Of a DNA stretch of 64,000 bases, positions 20,763 through 36,003 are shown in pieces. How positions within the stretch are numbered: position 1 is the first letter of the stretch; every line of letters starts with the position of its first letter. The notes beneath the pieces were generated by a model that saw only the letters and a program-made list of their open reading frames with translations, was not told the origin of the DNA and made no database searches. Position numbers and translations under genes: made by a program. This stretch comes from Mycoplasmataceae bacterium (lineage in GTDB: Bacteria > Bacillota_I > Bacilli_A > Mycoplasmatales > Mycoplasmoidaceae), in assembly GCA_029009155.1 (NCBI GenBank), contig JAQXJX010000021.1:62001-126000 (forward strand). The letters run 5' to 3'.

Positions 20763-20836
20763 TTTTACCTCTCAAGTTTTATTATTTATTATTGTTAGTG
20801 ATAGTGTACTTTGTAATATATTTTGTTGATTAGATT

Positions 20837-20947
20837 TTAGATTTCTCAGATTCTTGCACTCAGTTCCTCTGCCTTATGGTACGAGGATAGATGCATTTTA
20901 ATCCATTCAATAAAAGTATGTCTGTGTTTTGTCTTAATTTTTCTCAT
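20837..20947 (-). CDS. Small ORF, 36 residues, unknown
   Basis: Starts MRKIKTKHRHTFIEWIK, with AAAAGGA 9 bases before the ATG. It is basic at the N-terminus and ends SARIWEI (UGA-Trp). The GC content of part of this ORF is higher than its surroundings. No family recognised. Could be the N-terminal remnant of a larger gene. Confidence 0.35.
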
Positions 20948-21001
20948 TTTAAATTCCTTTTAATTTTTAACTCTCATATAGATTTTTCATTCAATTGCTT
21001 T

Positions 21002-21345
21002 AAAAAAAGTTTAGTTTTACTTATTTGGCTAACTAAGTATCACTAAACTTTTAATTAATTTAAATCTATTCTCGTTTGTTAATTCTTAATTAGTCCTATG
21101 ACCTGCAATTTCAAGCATATTGAATGAATTGAAGCAATAATGAATGCAAATGTGATTTAGTTCAATTGCACGATCAAATAATCTAGCAATGTTAGATGAT
21201 TGAAATCCAAAATTCTTGATTATTTGTAAGTTTTTCATATCTATATGTTTGTTAATGTTTTTAGAATCACATTTTTTTGCAGATGTCATTCCGAAAATTA
21301 TTATATGACCAAAAATTAAAAAAAATAAAAAATGTGAAAAAAAAT
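21002..21345 (-). repeat. Dispersed promoter/small-ORF/terminator element, copy B
   Basis: Reverse-complement counterpart of 2826-3143. On the minus strand: T-rich tract, GGTCATATAAT (-10 on plus 21299-21304), GGAATGACATCTGC, a 67-residue ORF (21086-21289) and a conserved terminator (21002-21052). The promoter end, 21300-21375, is also directly repeated at 22220-22290, upstream of the membrane-protein gene. Confidence 0.75.
21086..21289 (-). CDS. Small protein of the repeat element, apparently leaderless
   Basis: A 67-residue ORF beginning MTSAKKCDSKNINKHIDMK and ending MLEIAGHRTN. Copy A keeps the central SNI-x-RLF and the AGH-x-TN ending but is frame-disrupted upstream. The ATG lies only about 10 bases after the -10 box, so the mRNA would have almost no leader. 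Retention of the C-terminal protein motif across indel-containing copies argues for past or present coding. No known family. Confidence 0.45.
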   Translation of the reverse strand: MTSAKKCDSKNINKHIDMKNLQIIKNFGFQSSNIARLFDRAIELNHICIHYCFNSFNMLEIAGHRTN

Positions 21346-21460
21346 ATCTTCATTACATAGTAATGAAAAAATTAATTTTATTTAAAATATTGGTCTAAAT
21401 TCTTATTTTAAATAACATAAACATACTGAATTTAATAATAACTTTTACAATCTAACCACA

Positions 21461-21495
21461 AAAAAAGAGCATGCAATTAGCACATGCTCTTTTTA
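21461..21495 (-). terminator. Terminator of the membrane-protein gene
   Basis: AGAGCATG (21466-21473) pairs with CATGCTCT (21483-21490), flanked by A6 and T5, so it can work in both directions. Confidence 0.8.
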
Positions 21496-21513
21496 TATTT
21501 TCACCAATTAATA

Positions 21514-22179
21514 TTATTTACAAACATTTAAATAGAAAGTATTTATTGTTTTAATGAATTCTTGTTTTTGTTCTTCATTAGAGTTATCTAAGAAGAATTG
21601 ACGTTTATAGTTTGTAAAAACAATTAGACTGTTTAATAATGAAAGTACATCATTTTTACATTGGTTATCATTCATGTATTTCTTATTAGAAATTTTAGAT
21701 AACTTGTTTGATAATAATTTGCTGTTAACTTTATATTGAGATAGACTATTAACAAACGCTTTAAATTCTTGTTCATTAACACTAATATCATTAAGTTTGT
21801 TTTTGAACTTTTTATAGTTAGCATAATCGTAACGAATACCTAACACTAATAAAAGACTAAATAAAGCTGAACATACAATGTATAAGTTAGTATTGATTTG
21901 AGAACTAAATCAGTTTTGTAAAACACTGAATGTTAAAACAGTGTTAATTACTAATAAACCAACTAATGTAAATACAAGTTTAAACACTAAATTGTTAAAT
22001 GAAAAATAATATCCTTCATTAAAAAATACATCGATTGTTTTGTTTGATAAGTATTTAGAATTTTGACTAAATGGTGAGATGTATCTTTGTTTATTTTTAA
22101 CATAGCATAAAGCAGAAATAGCTATTGCTACAATTGCTACTATTAAAAGTGATAATACGATGATTTCTGTCTTTGACAT
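21514..22179 (-). CDS. Membrane protein, paralogue of the gene at 4933-5595
   Basis: A 221-residue protein: N-terminal membrane segment after MSKTEIIVL, the motif SKYLSNKTIDVFF, two more membrane segments and a C-terminal helical domain with QEFIKTINTFY. Length, topology and motif order equal the plus-strand gene 4933-5595. Two potential -10 boxes lie upstream (ATTATA on plus at 22198-22203 and 22225-22230), the second inside the shared repeat promoter. No good Shine-Dalgarno. Function unknown. Confidence 0.7.
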
Positions 22180-22219
22180 AACTAAATTTTTAACAAAATT
22201 ATATCTATTGTCGTTCCAA

Positions 22220-22290
22220 ACATTATTATATGACCAAAAATTAAAAAAATAAAAAATGTGAAAAAAATTAATTTTATTTAAAAAAATATT
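22220..22290 (-). repeat. Second copy of the repeat-element promoter
   Basis: Nearly identical to 21300-21375: TTTTTGGTCATATAAT on the minus strand, preceded by T-rich runs with TTTTCACATTTTTT. The A/T homopolymer lengths differ between copies. Confidence 0.7.
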
Positions 22291-22332
22291 TTTTTACTTT
22301 TGTGAATATTGTATTAGTGAGAGGAAAAAACT

Positions 22333-23058
22333 ATGGAAAACATATTAATTTATTTAACAAGAAAGCACCAATTTTTTTGAGATGAAATTTATAAAGCTAT
22401 TTCAAATCATGAACCAGTTGTAAAAGAAGAAGTTAAAAAACTAAGTGCTTTAGATACTAATAAAACAACACTAATTTCAGATTTTTATCCAACATACCTA
22501 ATGAAAGCTTTTAAACCACCATTTGTGTTATTTCATTTAGGTAATTATGATCTTATTAGTAATAAAATGATAGGAATAGTAGGCAAGATTGATGAAACGA
22601 AAATTAAAGTATTAAAATTTTTAGCATCAAATCAGTATGTAATGAACTTTAAATTGAGTTCAATGGAAGATAATGATTTAGAATTATTACAAAAAAATAA
22701 AATTCCATGTATCATTTTCTGTGATGATATTATGATGGTGAAACAAGGTAGTCAATATCAAAAATATTTAAAAGAGGATAATTTTTTATTTTTGTCTGAA
22801 ACCTACATGAATTCAAAAAATACTTCATTTTTGGAATATTACATAAACAGAATTTTTGTGGGTCACGATCTACCAATTATCATCTTTGATAAAAGTATCA
22901 ATGATGATTTAGGATTAATTACATATTTAAATATAACAAAACATAAAGTTTACTTATATGAGCAACAACACACTAAACCAGAATATGATAAACATATAGG
23001 TGCAGTAAGAATAAACAATTTTAATGATCTAAAAGTAGTTTTTATAAATAAAAACTAA
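22333..23058 (+). CDS. DprA/Smf-like protein, divergent
   Basis: A 241-residue protein resembling the Rossmann part of DNA-processing protein DprA as found in mollicutes: FVLFHLGNYDLI, then GIVGKIDET, KIPCIIFCDD and DLPIIIFD. DprA loads RecA on single-stranded DNA during transformation. The usual GSR and YG motifs are absent or changed, so the activity may be altered. AGAGGA precedes the ATG. It lies just upstream of topA, a common DprA neighbour (dprA-topA), which supports the call. Confidence 0.6.
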
Positions 23059-23103
23059 AAAACTTTATATATTATAGGTTGTTTTTTTAATGGGTAAGTG
23101 TTA

Positions 23104-23109
23104 TATAAT
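23104..23109 (+). promoter_or_regulatory. -10 box of topA
   Basis: TATAAT 12 bases before the topA ATG. The transcript would begin about 5 bases before the start codon, so the mRNA is nearly leaderless. Confidence 0.55.
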
Positions 23110-23121
23110 TTTTTAACCAAT

Positions 23122-25215
23122 ATGAACAACAAACTACTAATAATTGAGTCACCAAATAAAATTAACACTATTAGTAAATATTTAAACAACAAAGAATTTA
23201 CTATTTTAGCAACAATCGGACACATCCGTGATTTACCAAGTTCAGGAATGGGTTTTGATGAAAAAACATTAGAACCAAAATGAATAGTTCCTCGAAAGAA
23301 AAAAAATGATCGTCAATCTAAAGAAGAAATAATTGATGCAATTAAAAAAACTGCAAACATGGTTGATGAAATCTATTTAGCAACCGACCCTGATCGAGAA
23401 GGAGAAGCTATTTCTTGGCATGTTTATGAAATTCTTCCTGATAAAGACAAAGCAAAATGTAAGAGAATTACATTTAATGAAATAACAAAAACAGCTATTA
23501 ATGAAGCACTATCCAAACCTAGGAATCTAGATTTATTGTGAGTAAATTCACAATTTTCACGTCGCCTAATTGATAGGTTGGTTGGATATAAAGTTTCTAA
23601 AGTTGTCAAGCAAAAAACTTCTGGTAAATCAGCAGGTAGAGTTCAATCAGTTGCATTAAAATTTATTTATGATCGTGAAGATGAAATAGCTAAATTTGTT
23701 CCTAAAAAATGATGAACAGTTGACCCTTTAGTTAAAGGATTAAAAAATAATTCATTGATTTTACGTGAAGTTAATCCTGACTTAAAAGATATTAACTGTA
23801 ATAAAATTGATGATGAAAAAGAAGGAAGTGGAGTTAACTTCTATGATATTGATTCAGCTAATAAAGTTGTAGCTAATTTAACTGATGAATATAAAATATA
23901 TGCTATCGATGAACCAAAACAATATAAATTCAATCCAAAGGAACCATACAAAACATCTACTCTTCAACAGGATGCAATTAATAAATTAGGTTGAAGTGTA
24001 AGCAAAGCAACACTTGTGGCTCAAAAATTATATGAAGGTGTAAAGATAGGTGATGATTATGTTGCACTAATTTCATACCCAAGAACTGATAGTATTCGTA
24101 TTTCTGATACTTTTAAAGAAAAAGCAAAAAGCTTTGTTCTTAAAACATATGGTCAAAAATATTACCAAGAACACACTTTCAAATCAAAAGGTAATAGTGA
24201 TAATGTTCAAGACGCTCATGAAGCTATACGTGTAATCGATCCATTCATTACTCCACAAGATATTAAAGACAAAGTTGCAAAAGATGAATATATACTATAT
24301 CGATTAGTTTGATGCCGTACAATCAGTTGTTTTATGGCATCTGCAATTTATGAAAATATAGTTGTTAGAATAATAAATAATAAAAATAAATTTTACACAT
24401 ACTCACGTACTCTTGTATTTGATGGATTTAAAAAAGTTTATTCGTCAAATGATGAAGATGAATTGCCATTAAGAGATTTGAAATTAACAAAAGAATTAAT
24501 TGGAACTAATGTTCCAATTCAACAAGTTGATGTAAAGGAACATTCTACTACTCCTCCGCCTCGCTTTAATCAAGCTAGTTTAATTAAAGAATTAGATAAT
24601 GCAGGTGTAGGTAGACCATCAACATATAAATCGATGGCAAACATGGCTCTAGAAAGAGGATATGCTGAATTAATTAATCGAGCATATAAACTTTTACCAT
24701 TAGGTAAAACTGTTTGTGAATTTTTGGAAAAATATTTTGATTTTATTTTAAATGTTGATTTCACAAGTCGTGTTGAAAAATCATTAGATGATATAGCTGA
24801 TGGAAAAATTGATTGGAAGGAACCAATAAAAAAACTTCAACCAATTTTAGAAAAAGGCTTGAAATTAGCAAAAGATAGTGAAAAAATAGAGAAAACTTTA
24901 GAAAAAGTAGGAAGAGCTTGCCCAAATTGTGGCAGTGAATTAGTCTACCGTTATTCTAAAAACGATCACACAAAATTTATTGGTTGTTCTAACTATCCTA
25001 AATGTAAGTATGCTGAATTTCCTACTAGTCCAACAGTTGAATTAGATGAAAAATGCCCAAATTGTGGTCATAATTTAATCATTAGATTAAATAAAAAACA
25101 TCGTAAGTTTGTAGGATGTAGTAATTATCCATCATGCCACTACATCTTAAAGTGCGATGCTAAAAAAATTCAAGAATTAGAAGAAAAAGCAAAAAATAAT
25201 AATAAAACAAATTAG
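23122..25215 (+). CDS. topA: DNA topoisomerase I
   Basis: A 697-residue type IA topoisomerase that relaxes negative supercoils. The TOPRIM domain starts LLIIESPNK and has ATDPDREGEAISW (about residues 86-98). The active-site Tyr lies in ISYPRTDS (about residue 318). GVGRPSTY marks the gate region. Two C-terminal zinc ribbons (CPNCG...C...C twice) follow. ATG 23122 is chosen over an upstream GTG because the conserved N-terminus begins there. No Shine-Dalgarno is present, in line with the leaderless promoter. Confidence 0.95.
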
Positions 25216-25245
25216 ACGATAGAAAAATAAAGTTAGGAGAAATAT

Positions 25246-25563
25246 ATGACACTAAGAGTAGTTTCATCAAAAGATTTTAAAGAATTAATTAATTCTAATG
25301 AATTAATTATTGTTGATTTTTATGCTGATTGATGTGGTCCATGTCGGATGTTATCTCCTAACATTGAAAAACTTTCAGAAGAATACAAAAATATTAAATT
25401 TGCTAAGGTTAATGTTGATGATTGTTCAGAATTAGCGCAAGAATTAGGTATTACTTCTATTCCGGCTGTTTTCTTTTTTAAGGATGCAAAAGTAATAAAT
25501 TCTTTTGTTGGTTTTAAACCATATGAAGAAATTAAAACAATAATAAATAATTTTTCAAAGTAA
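25246..25563 (+). CDS. trxA: Thioredoxin
   Basis: A 105-residue thioredoxin fold protein with the redox motif WCGPC (Cys30, Cys33), the FYAD lead-in and cis-Pro in TSIPAVFFF. It reduces protein disulfides in the cytosol. GGAG lies 8 bases before the ATG. Formate, not thioredoxin, is the usual reductant for many class III RNRs, so no specific link to NrdD is implied. Confidence 0.95.
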
Positions 25564-25578
25564 TCAAATAGGATTTAT

Positions 25579-27138
25579 ATGTCAAAAAAAATATATATAA
25601 CAACACCAATATATTATGCTTCAGGCAAGCCACATATTGGTCATGCTTTTTCTACTATTTTAGCCCACTCAATAGTTGGTTATAAAAAAATGTTAGGCTA
25701 TGAAACACTATTTTTAGGCGGTATGGATGAACATGGCCAAAAAATAGCAGATAAAGCCAAAGCTATCAATAAATCTCCACAAACTTTTGTAGATGAAATT
25801 TGTGATGAATTTACAAAATTGTGAAATAAACTAGGAACTAAATATGATTGTTTTGTTAGAACATCTAATTCTAATCATTGTCAAGTTGTTCAAAAAGTTT
25901 TTTCTCAATTTTTTAATGATAAATTTATTTACCTTGATACATGAAAAGGATTATATTGTGTTCAATGTGAAGAAAATTACACATTGGGTAATGCAATTAA
26001 AAAGGATGGCGAATTATATTGCAAAGTTGGACATAAATTAACAGAAAAGTTTGAAGAATCATATTTTCTTAAACTTTCAATGTTTCAAGAATGGTTAGAA
26101 AACTTTTATGTAGACAAACCAAAATTTATAATTCCTACAGAAAGATTAACTGAAATTAGAAATAACTTCATAAAAGAAGGTATTGAAGATTTATCAATTA
26201 CTAGAACAACTTTTGATTGAGGTATTCCAGTTATTGAAAATAAAAAACATGTTATTTATGTTTGAATTGATGCATTAATGTCATATTTAACAGGCCTTGG
26301 TTTTTTACAAGATGATGATTCTTTATATCAAAAATTTTGAAATAGTGATGATGTAGAGCGTGTTCATATTGTTGGAAAAGAAATTACACGTTTTCATGGA
26401 ATTTATTGACCAATCATGCTAAAAATGTTAAATGTTAAAATGCCAACAAATTTATTATCTCATGGTTGAATTGTTACTAAAGAAGGAAAGATGTCAAAAT
26501 CATTAGGCAATGTTGTTGACCCTATTGAATACATTGATAACTATGGTAGAGATGCATTAAGGTATTTTCTTTTAAGAACAATAAATACAGAATCAGATGG
26601 AATTTTTTCACATGACTTGTTTATTAGTACTTATAACACAGATTTAGCAAATAATTATGGTAATTTTATTTCTCGTACATTGGGAATGCTAAACAAATAT
26701 ACTAATGGTATAGTCCCAAAATTTAATCCATCTGTATTAGATGAAAAAGATAAGCAAATTATTAATGAAATTACTAATGTTAAATCTTTAATAATTAACG
26801 AGATCAATAATTTTAAAATCAATAACGTTTTAGCTCACATTATGAATATAAATTCATTAGCTAATAAATACATTGAAGATACTAAACCTTGAACTTTAAA
26901 ATCAGATAATCAAAAGGATAAATTAAATAGTTTCTTAACAATAGTTGCCAATGTATCAAAGACACTAACTTATCTATTAAGCCCTGTTTTAATTGATGGT
27001 ACATCAAAAGCCTTAGAACAATTGAATTTATCTAATTGTAATCTAAATTTTGATAATGCTTTTGAATTTAATACAATGGATGAATTAAAAGTAAATTCAT
27101 CATCACCTATTTATGTAAGAATAGAAAATAAAAAATAG
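25579..27138 (+). CDS. metG: Methionyl-tRNA synthetase
   Basis: A 519-residue class I synthetase. The HIGH-type motif is PHIGHA (about residue 18) and the KMSKS loop is exactly KMSKS (about residue 304). GWIVTKEGKMSKSLGN and the Met-pocket sequence YVWIDALMSY are present. It ends without a C-terminal tRNA-binding extension; the YtpR-like protein at 54717 could provide one in trans (speculation). Starts 15 bases after trxA. Confidence 0.95.
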
Positions 27139-27197
27139 TTTGCTTTTCTGTAAATTTATATTAATATAAAATTACACATTTACGGAAGGTAAATTTT

Positions 27198-30100
27198 ATG
27201 GAAAACACAAATAAATTTAATAATTTTTTTATTCAATCAAAAATATTAACTGAAGACGAATGTAATTTATTAAATGATTGTGTTGAATTTTCATTAGATA
27301 GAACTAATCCTAATCAGTTTTGTATTGTTATAGATAATAAAAAAGTTATTTCTCCAGATATCTTTGTTAAATTATTTAAATTTCATAAAGAATCAATTAA
27401 TAAAAATTTGACTATAAAATTTCTTAATTTGTATTCAACATATACTGCTGATGAGATTGTAGAATATTTTAAATATTTTATTAATTTTAAAAATCTTGAT
27501 TTAGACACATATAAGTCTGTATTAATTAATAAACCATTTTCTCAATGTGAAGATAAACTTTTAATAAAGTATATAAGCAATTTTGAACTATCTAATTTTA
27601 AAAAAATTAAAGATAACTTTTTATCATTTTTAAAAACTTCATTATTTAAAATTAATGACATTGATTTTCAAATGTTAGACAATGAACAAACTGTTAGTTT
27701 ATACAAAAAAACTATGGATGAAAAAATTACCAATAGTTTTAAATCTATTTCTGATTCAGCAAGACAAATGAAAATTGTAACTAATGAAAATAAAATTAAA
27801 TCAAATACAGTTACACCAATTGAAGAAATTGATAGTAACACACAAAGAGCAATTATAGAAGGACAAATTTTCAATATAGATGTTACAATTACTAAAAAAA
27901 CAAATCGTAAAATTTATACTTTCTCAATAACAGATTATAATAGTGGAATTATTGTTAAAATCTTCCCAAGTGATAGCTCAAGTAATTCTTATCAAAATAA
28001 GCAAAATGTAATAACAGATGAATATATACAAACATTCAAAAAAGGTGATTGAGTAAAAATAAGAGCAACTTTTAGTGTTGATAACTATCAAAATAACCAA
28101 GTTACAGGTATTGCCAATCAAATTATGAAAATTAATTGTCCTAAACAATTTGTAAGGGAGGACAATTCTACCAAGAAAAGAATTGAACTATTATGTCATA
28201 CTAAAATGACTGCTTTTGACGGAATATGTAGTGCAAGCGAAGTTGTAGAAAGGGCTAAATCATATGGTTGAGAATGTGTAGCTCCTATAGATCGTTTCAA
28301 TGTGCAATCTTTTCCTGAAATTTTTTCTATTAGCAAAAAAACTAAACAAAAAGTTGTATATGGTTGTGAGATGAATGTAATAAATCGAAACAATCTAATT
28401 GTTAAAAATCCACGAGATGAAAATTTAGAGACATCAGAATTTATTGTTTTTGATATTGAAACATCTGGATTATATTCATACAACAATGACCTTATTGAAT
28501 TTGGTGCAATTAGAATCAAAAATGGTGTTGAAGTTGATAGAATTGACTTTTTTGTTAAACCATCTAAACCAATTTCTTATTTTATTTCCAATAAAACTCA
28601 CATTACTAATGAAGTACTTCAACAACATGGTATTGATATACATGAAGCTTTAAAGAAAATTAAAGATTATGTTAAAGATCTTACATTGATTGCACATAAT
28701 GGTATAAAGTTCGATTATCGTTTTATAAATAATAAATTAGAACAATATGGTTTTGAACCTTTAACTAATCCAATAATCGATACAATGCAATTATCTAGAT
28801 ACCTAAATGAGAAAGCAACTCAACACAATTTAGGTACCATTTCACGTGGATATAAATTAGTATATAACGACGAAATTGCTCATAGAGCTGATTTTGATGC
28901 TGCTGTTTTATTTGAAGTATGAAAAATAATGGTTAGTGAATTGAAAAAACAAAATATTACTAATTTACAACAATTATCAACTTTAAATAATGAAAGCTTA
29001 TATACACGCCAATTTGCTGAAAATTTTGTTGACATATATTGTAAAAATCAAGCATCAATTAAAAAGATGTATGAATTAGTTTCTATTGCATCAACTGACA
29101 ATTTTTACAATATGCCAAGATTGTTTAAGGATAATATTGAAAAGAATAGAGAATACTTTTTAATTGCCAATTCTCCTGTTGAGAGTGATGTATTTGATGT
29201 AGCCTTTAATTCCACTACTAAAGAATTAGAAAAAGTCATTAATTTTTATGACTATATTTTTGTTTCTAGTCCTCAAAATTTATTACATGAAATTCATAGA
29301 GAAAATTTTAGTTTAAAAGATGCTGAAGCAATTATTTTAAAAATAATAAACGTATCTAAAAAACTAGGTAAAAAAGTAATAGCAGTAAGTGATGGTTATT
29401 ATTTAGATATATGAGATCAAATTGCTCATAGAGTTTATGTAAGTTCAAAATTATTAGGTGGAAAATCACACCGTTTACACCGTTATGATCAATCAAATGA
29501 AATATTGCCTGATTATCATGTTCGTACAACAGAAGAAATGCTAAAAGAATTTGATTTTTTAAATGACAAAAAATTAATTGAAGAAATTGTGATTGATAAT
29601 GGTTATGATTTTATTAAACAAATTGATAATGAAATAAAACCTTTACAAGATAAATTAAATGCTCCAAAGATTAGTGATGCAGAAGAAAAACTAAAAGAAT
29701 ATGTAAAAAACAAATCTCATGAAATGTATGGAGAAAATCTTCCAGAAATAGTTTCTAAACGAATTGATAAAGAATTAAATTCAATTATCAATAATAAGTT
29801 TTCTGTAATTTATTGAATTGCGCACTTATTAGTATTGCAATCATTATCAGATGGTTTTTTAGTAGGAAGTCGTGGATCGGTAGGATCATCATTAGTAGCA
29901 CACTTTTTAGATATTACAGAAGTTAATGCTTTACCAGCACACTATTTGTGTAAAAAATGTCATTATTCTGATTTTAATGTTGTTGCAGATGATGGCTTCG
30001 ACTTACCACCTAAAAAATGCCCAGTGTGTGGTGAGATGATGTATGGACAAGGACATAATATTCCTTTTGAAACATTCCTAGGCTTTCATGGTGAAAAGGT

Positions 30101-31562
30101 TCCTGATATTGATTTGAACTTTTCTGGTTTGTATCAAGCTAATGCTCACAATTTCATTAAAAAAATGTTTGGTGCAGAGCATTCTTTTAGAGCAGGAACT
30201 ATCGCAACAGTTGCTGAAAAAACTGCTTATGGTTATGTAAAGAATTATTTTGAAAATGAAGGTAAAACTTTTAAAGCAAATCCTGTGTATATTGAATGAA
30301 TAAAAAATAAATGTACTGATGTAAAAAGAACAACAGGGCAACATCCTGGAGGAATTGTTATTGTTCCTAATGAAATGAGTATTTTTGATTTTTGTCCATA
30401 TAATTTCCCGGCTGATGATAAAACACAAGATTGATATACTACACATTTCCCTTTCGAAAGTTTACATGACACTTTATTAAAGTTTGATATTCTTGGACAC
30501 GATGATCCAACAAAATTAAAACTTTTAGAAGAATATACAGGAATTGATGCAAAAACAATCCCTTTTTATGATCCTAAAATCATGAAATTATTTACATCAA
30601 TTGAACCATTAGGAATAACTTCAGAACAAGCAAATGGAGAAAAGAATGGTGCAATTGGTTTACCTGAATTTGGTACTTCATTTGTTCGTGGATTATTAAA
30701 TGATTCTCAACCAAAATCATTTGCAGATTTAATTCGAATTTCAGGGTTAAGTCATGGTACAGATGTTTGACTAAATAATGCACAAACTTTGATTAGAGAT
30801 CATCATTTAACTTTATCACAAGTAGTAGGTTGTCGTGATGATATTATGACTTATTTAATAAAATGTAATGTTGATCCATTAGTAGCTTTTAGTACCATGG
30901 AATCTGTACGTAAGGGTAAAGGAATTAAACCTAATGATATGGAAGTTATTAAATCTAATAATGTTCCACAATGGTATATTGATTCATGTTTAAAAATTAA
31001 ATATCTATTCCCAAAAGCACATGCAACAGCATATGTAATAATGGCTTGAAGAATTGCATGGTTCAAAGTTAATTATCCATTAGCATTTTATGCAACATTT
31101 TTAACAATTCAATCTGATTTGTTTGACATAAAAACTATACTAGCAGGACCAACTGCTATTAAAGAAAAAATTAATAAGATTAAATCAATGCTAAACAATA
31201 ATGCTACTAAAAAAGATGTTAAAAATAAAGATAAAGATTTAATCCCAATTTATGAAATAGCATTAGAAATGTATGCACGTGGATTTGGATTTAAATGTGT
31301 TGATTTAGAAAAATCAGAAGCATCAAAATATGTAATAGATGGCAATTGTTTAATCCCACCATTTACAGCAATAGATGGTTTAGGTATAGCAGCTGCTGAA
31401 AGTGTTGTTAAAGCAAGAAAGGAAAAACCGTTTGTTAGCAAGGAAGATCTAATGCAAAGAACACAACTTAATAAAACAGTATTAGATTTTCTTAATGAAT
31501 TAGGTGTTACTGATAAATTAAAAGACAATAATCAACTATCATTATTTGATGATTTATTTTAG
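27198..31562 (+). CDS. polC: DNA polymerase III alpha subunit, PolC type
   Basis: A 1454-residue Gram-positive-type replicative polymerase with built-in proofreading. In order: a divergent N-terminus, an OB-fold region (about 225-330), a DEDD exonuclease (FDIETSGL near residue 418; HRADFDA at its end), a PHP-like part, a zinc-binding segment (CKKCH ... CPVCG), the polymerase aspartates in PDIDLNFSG (about residue 969), and a helix-hairpin-helix tail ([12 protein letters not shown]). Many UGA-Trp codons break the standard-code frame. GGAAGG precedes the ATG. Confidence 0.96.
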
Positions 31563-31577
31563 TAAGGAGTTTATATT

Positions 31578-32084
31578 ATGTTAAATATCATTTTGTTTCA
31601 ACCAGAAATACCAGAAAATACAGGAAATATTGCTCGTACATGTGTTGCATTTAATGCAAGATTACATTTAATTAGACCATATGGATTTTTTTTAACAAGC
31701 AAAGCAATTAAAAGAAGTTCGGTTACATATTGAGACAAATTAGATTTGCATGAATATGATTCATATGATGAATTTGTCCAAAAAAATAATATCAATAATG
31801 AAAGCCAAATTTATTACATAACAAGATATGGCAAACATACAACAAACAACATTAAATATAACTTAGATAATGATGTTTATTTAATGTTTGGAAAAGAATC
31901 AACAGGTATTGATAAACAAATTCTAAAAGATAATTTAGATAAGACAATAAGGATACCAACATCAGAAAATGTTAGAGCATTAAATTTATCTAATTGTGTT
32001 GCAATGTTATCTTATGAATATGTTAAAAGAAATGAATTTAAAGGTTTGTCAGAAGAAGAACCTTTTAAAAAGGATGAAATATAG
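31578..32084 (+). CDS. trmL: tRNA (cytidine/uridine-34 2'-O)-methyltransferase
   Basis: A 168-residue SPOUT-fold methyltransferase that methylates the wobble ribose of tRNA-Leu. Family motifs: [15 protein letters not shown] at residues 7-21, [10 protein letters not shown] in the middle and [18 protein letters not shown] at the SAM knot. AAGGAG precedes the ATG, 15 bases after polC. Confidence 0.93.
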
Positions 32085-32137
32085 TATATTCTTGTTAATG
32101 TTAAAAAGGGAACTTAATCAAAAGAATTTATTATCTA

Positions 32138-32143
32138 TATAAT
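32138..32143 (+). promoter_or_regulatory. -10 box of the PFOR gene
   Basis: TATAAT 15 bases before the PFOR ATG. No Shine-Dalgarno lies between them, so the transcript is nearly leaderless. Confidence 0.55.
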
Positions 32144-32158
32144 AAATTATTGATAAGT

Positions 32159-35668
<3,510 letters not shown>

Positions 35669-35863
35669 TTACTTATCTTCTTCTGATAATTCAATTGCAC
35701 ATGCAGGGCATACATCACAACATGCACCACATCCAATGCATTTATCCTTATTTACATGTGCTTTTCCATCTTCACCAATTTGAATAGCACCAACAGGACA
35801 CACACCTTCACATGCACCACATCCTAAACATGCATCACAATTAACTTTTGCTTTTTTTGCCAT
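35669..35863 (-). CDS. 2[4Fe-4S] ferredoxin
   Basis: A 64-residue electron carrier with two complete cluster motifs, CLGCGACEGVCP and CIGCGACCDVCP. It is the likely electron acceptor of PFOR, whose stop codon directly abuts this gene's stop. The ATG at 35863 is preceded by AAGGGGG 8 bases upstream on the minus strand, which decides it over longer in-frame starts. There is no hydrogenase or other oxidant of ferredoxin in this window, so the final electron sink is unknown. Divergent from the PFL core gene. Confidence 0.93.
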   Translation of the reverse strand: MAKKAKVNCDACLGCGACEGVCPVGAIQIGEDGKAHVNKDKCIGCGACCDVCPACAIELSEEDK

Positions 35864-36003
35864 ATTTACCCCCTTAGTAGTAAAATTATTACATAATATC
35901 AAAACACTTATTATTTATCTACTTTAATTTAAATCGTTCATATATAATATGTTTGTTAATATTATAAAAATATTAAATTATAAATCGAAAGTTCGGAGGA
36001 AAT

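Noticed and set aside
30078-30472. Long minus-strand ORFs inside polC
   Set aside because: They lie opposite conserved PolC motifs and have no family match; shadows of the coding strand.
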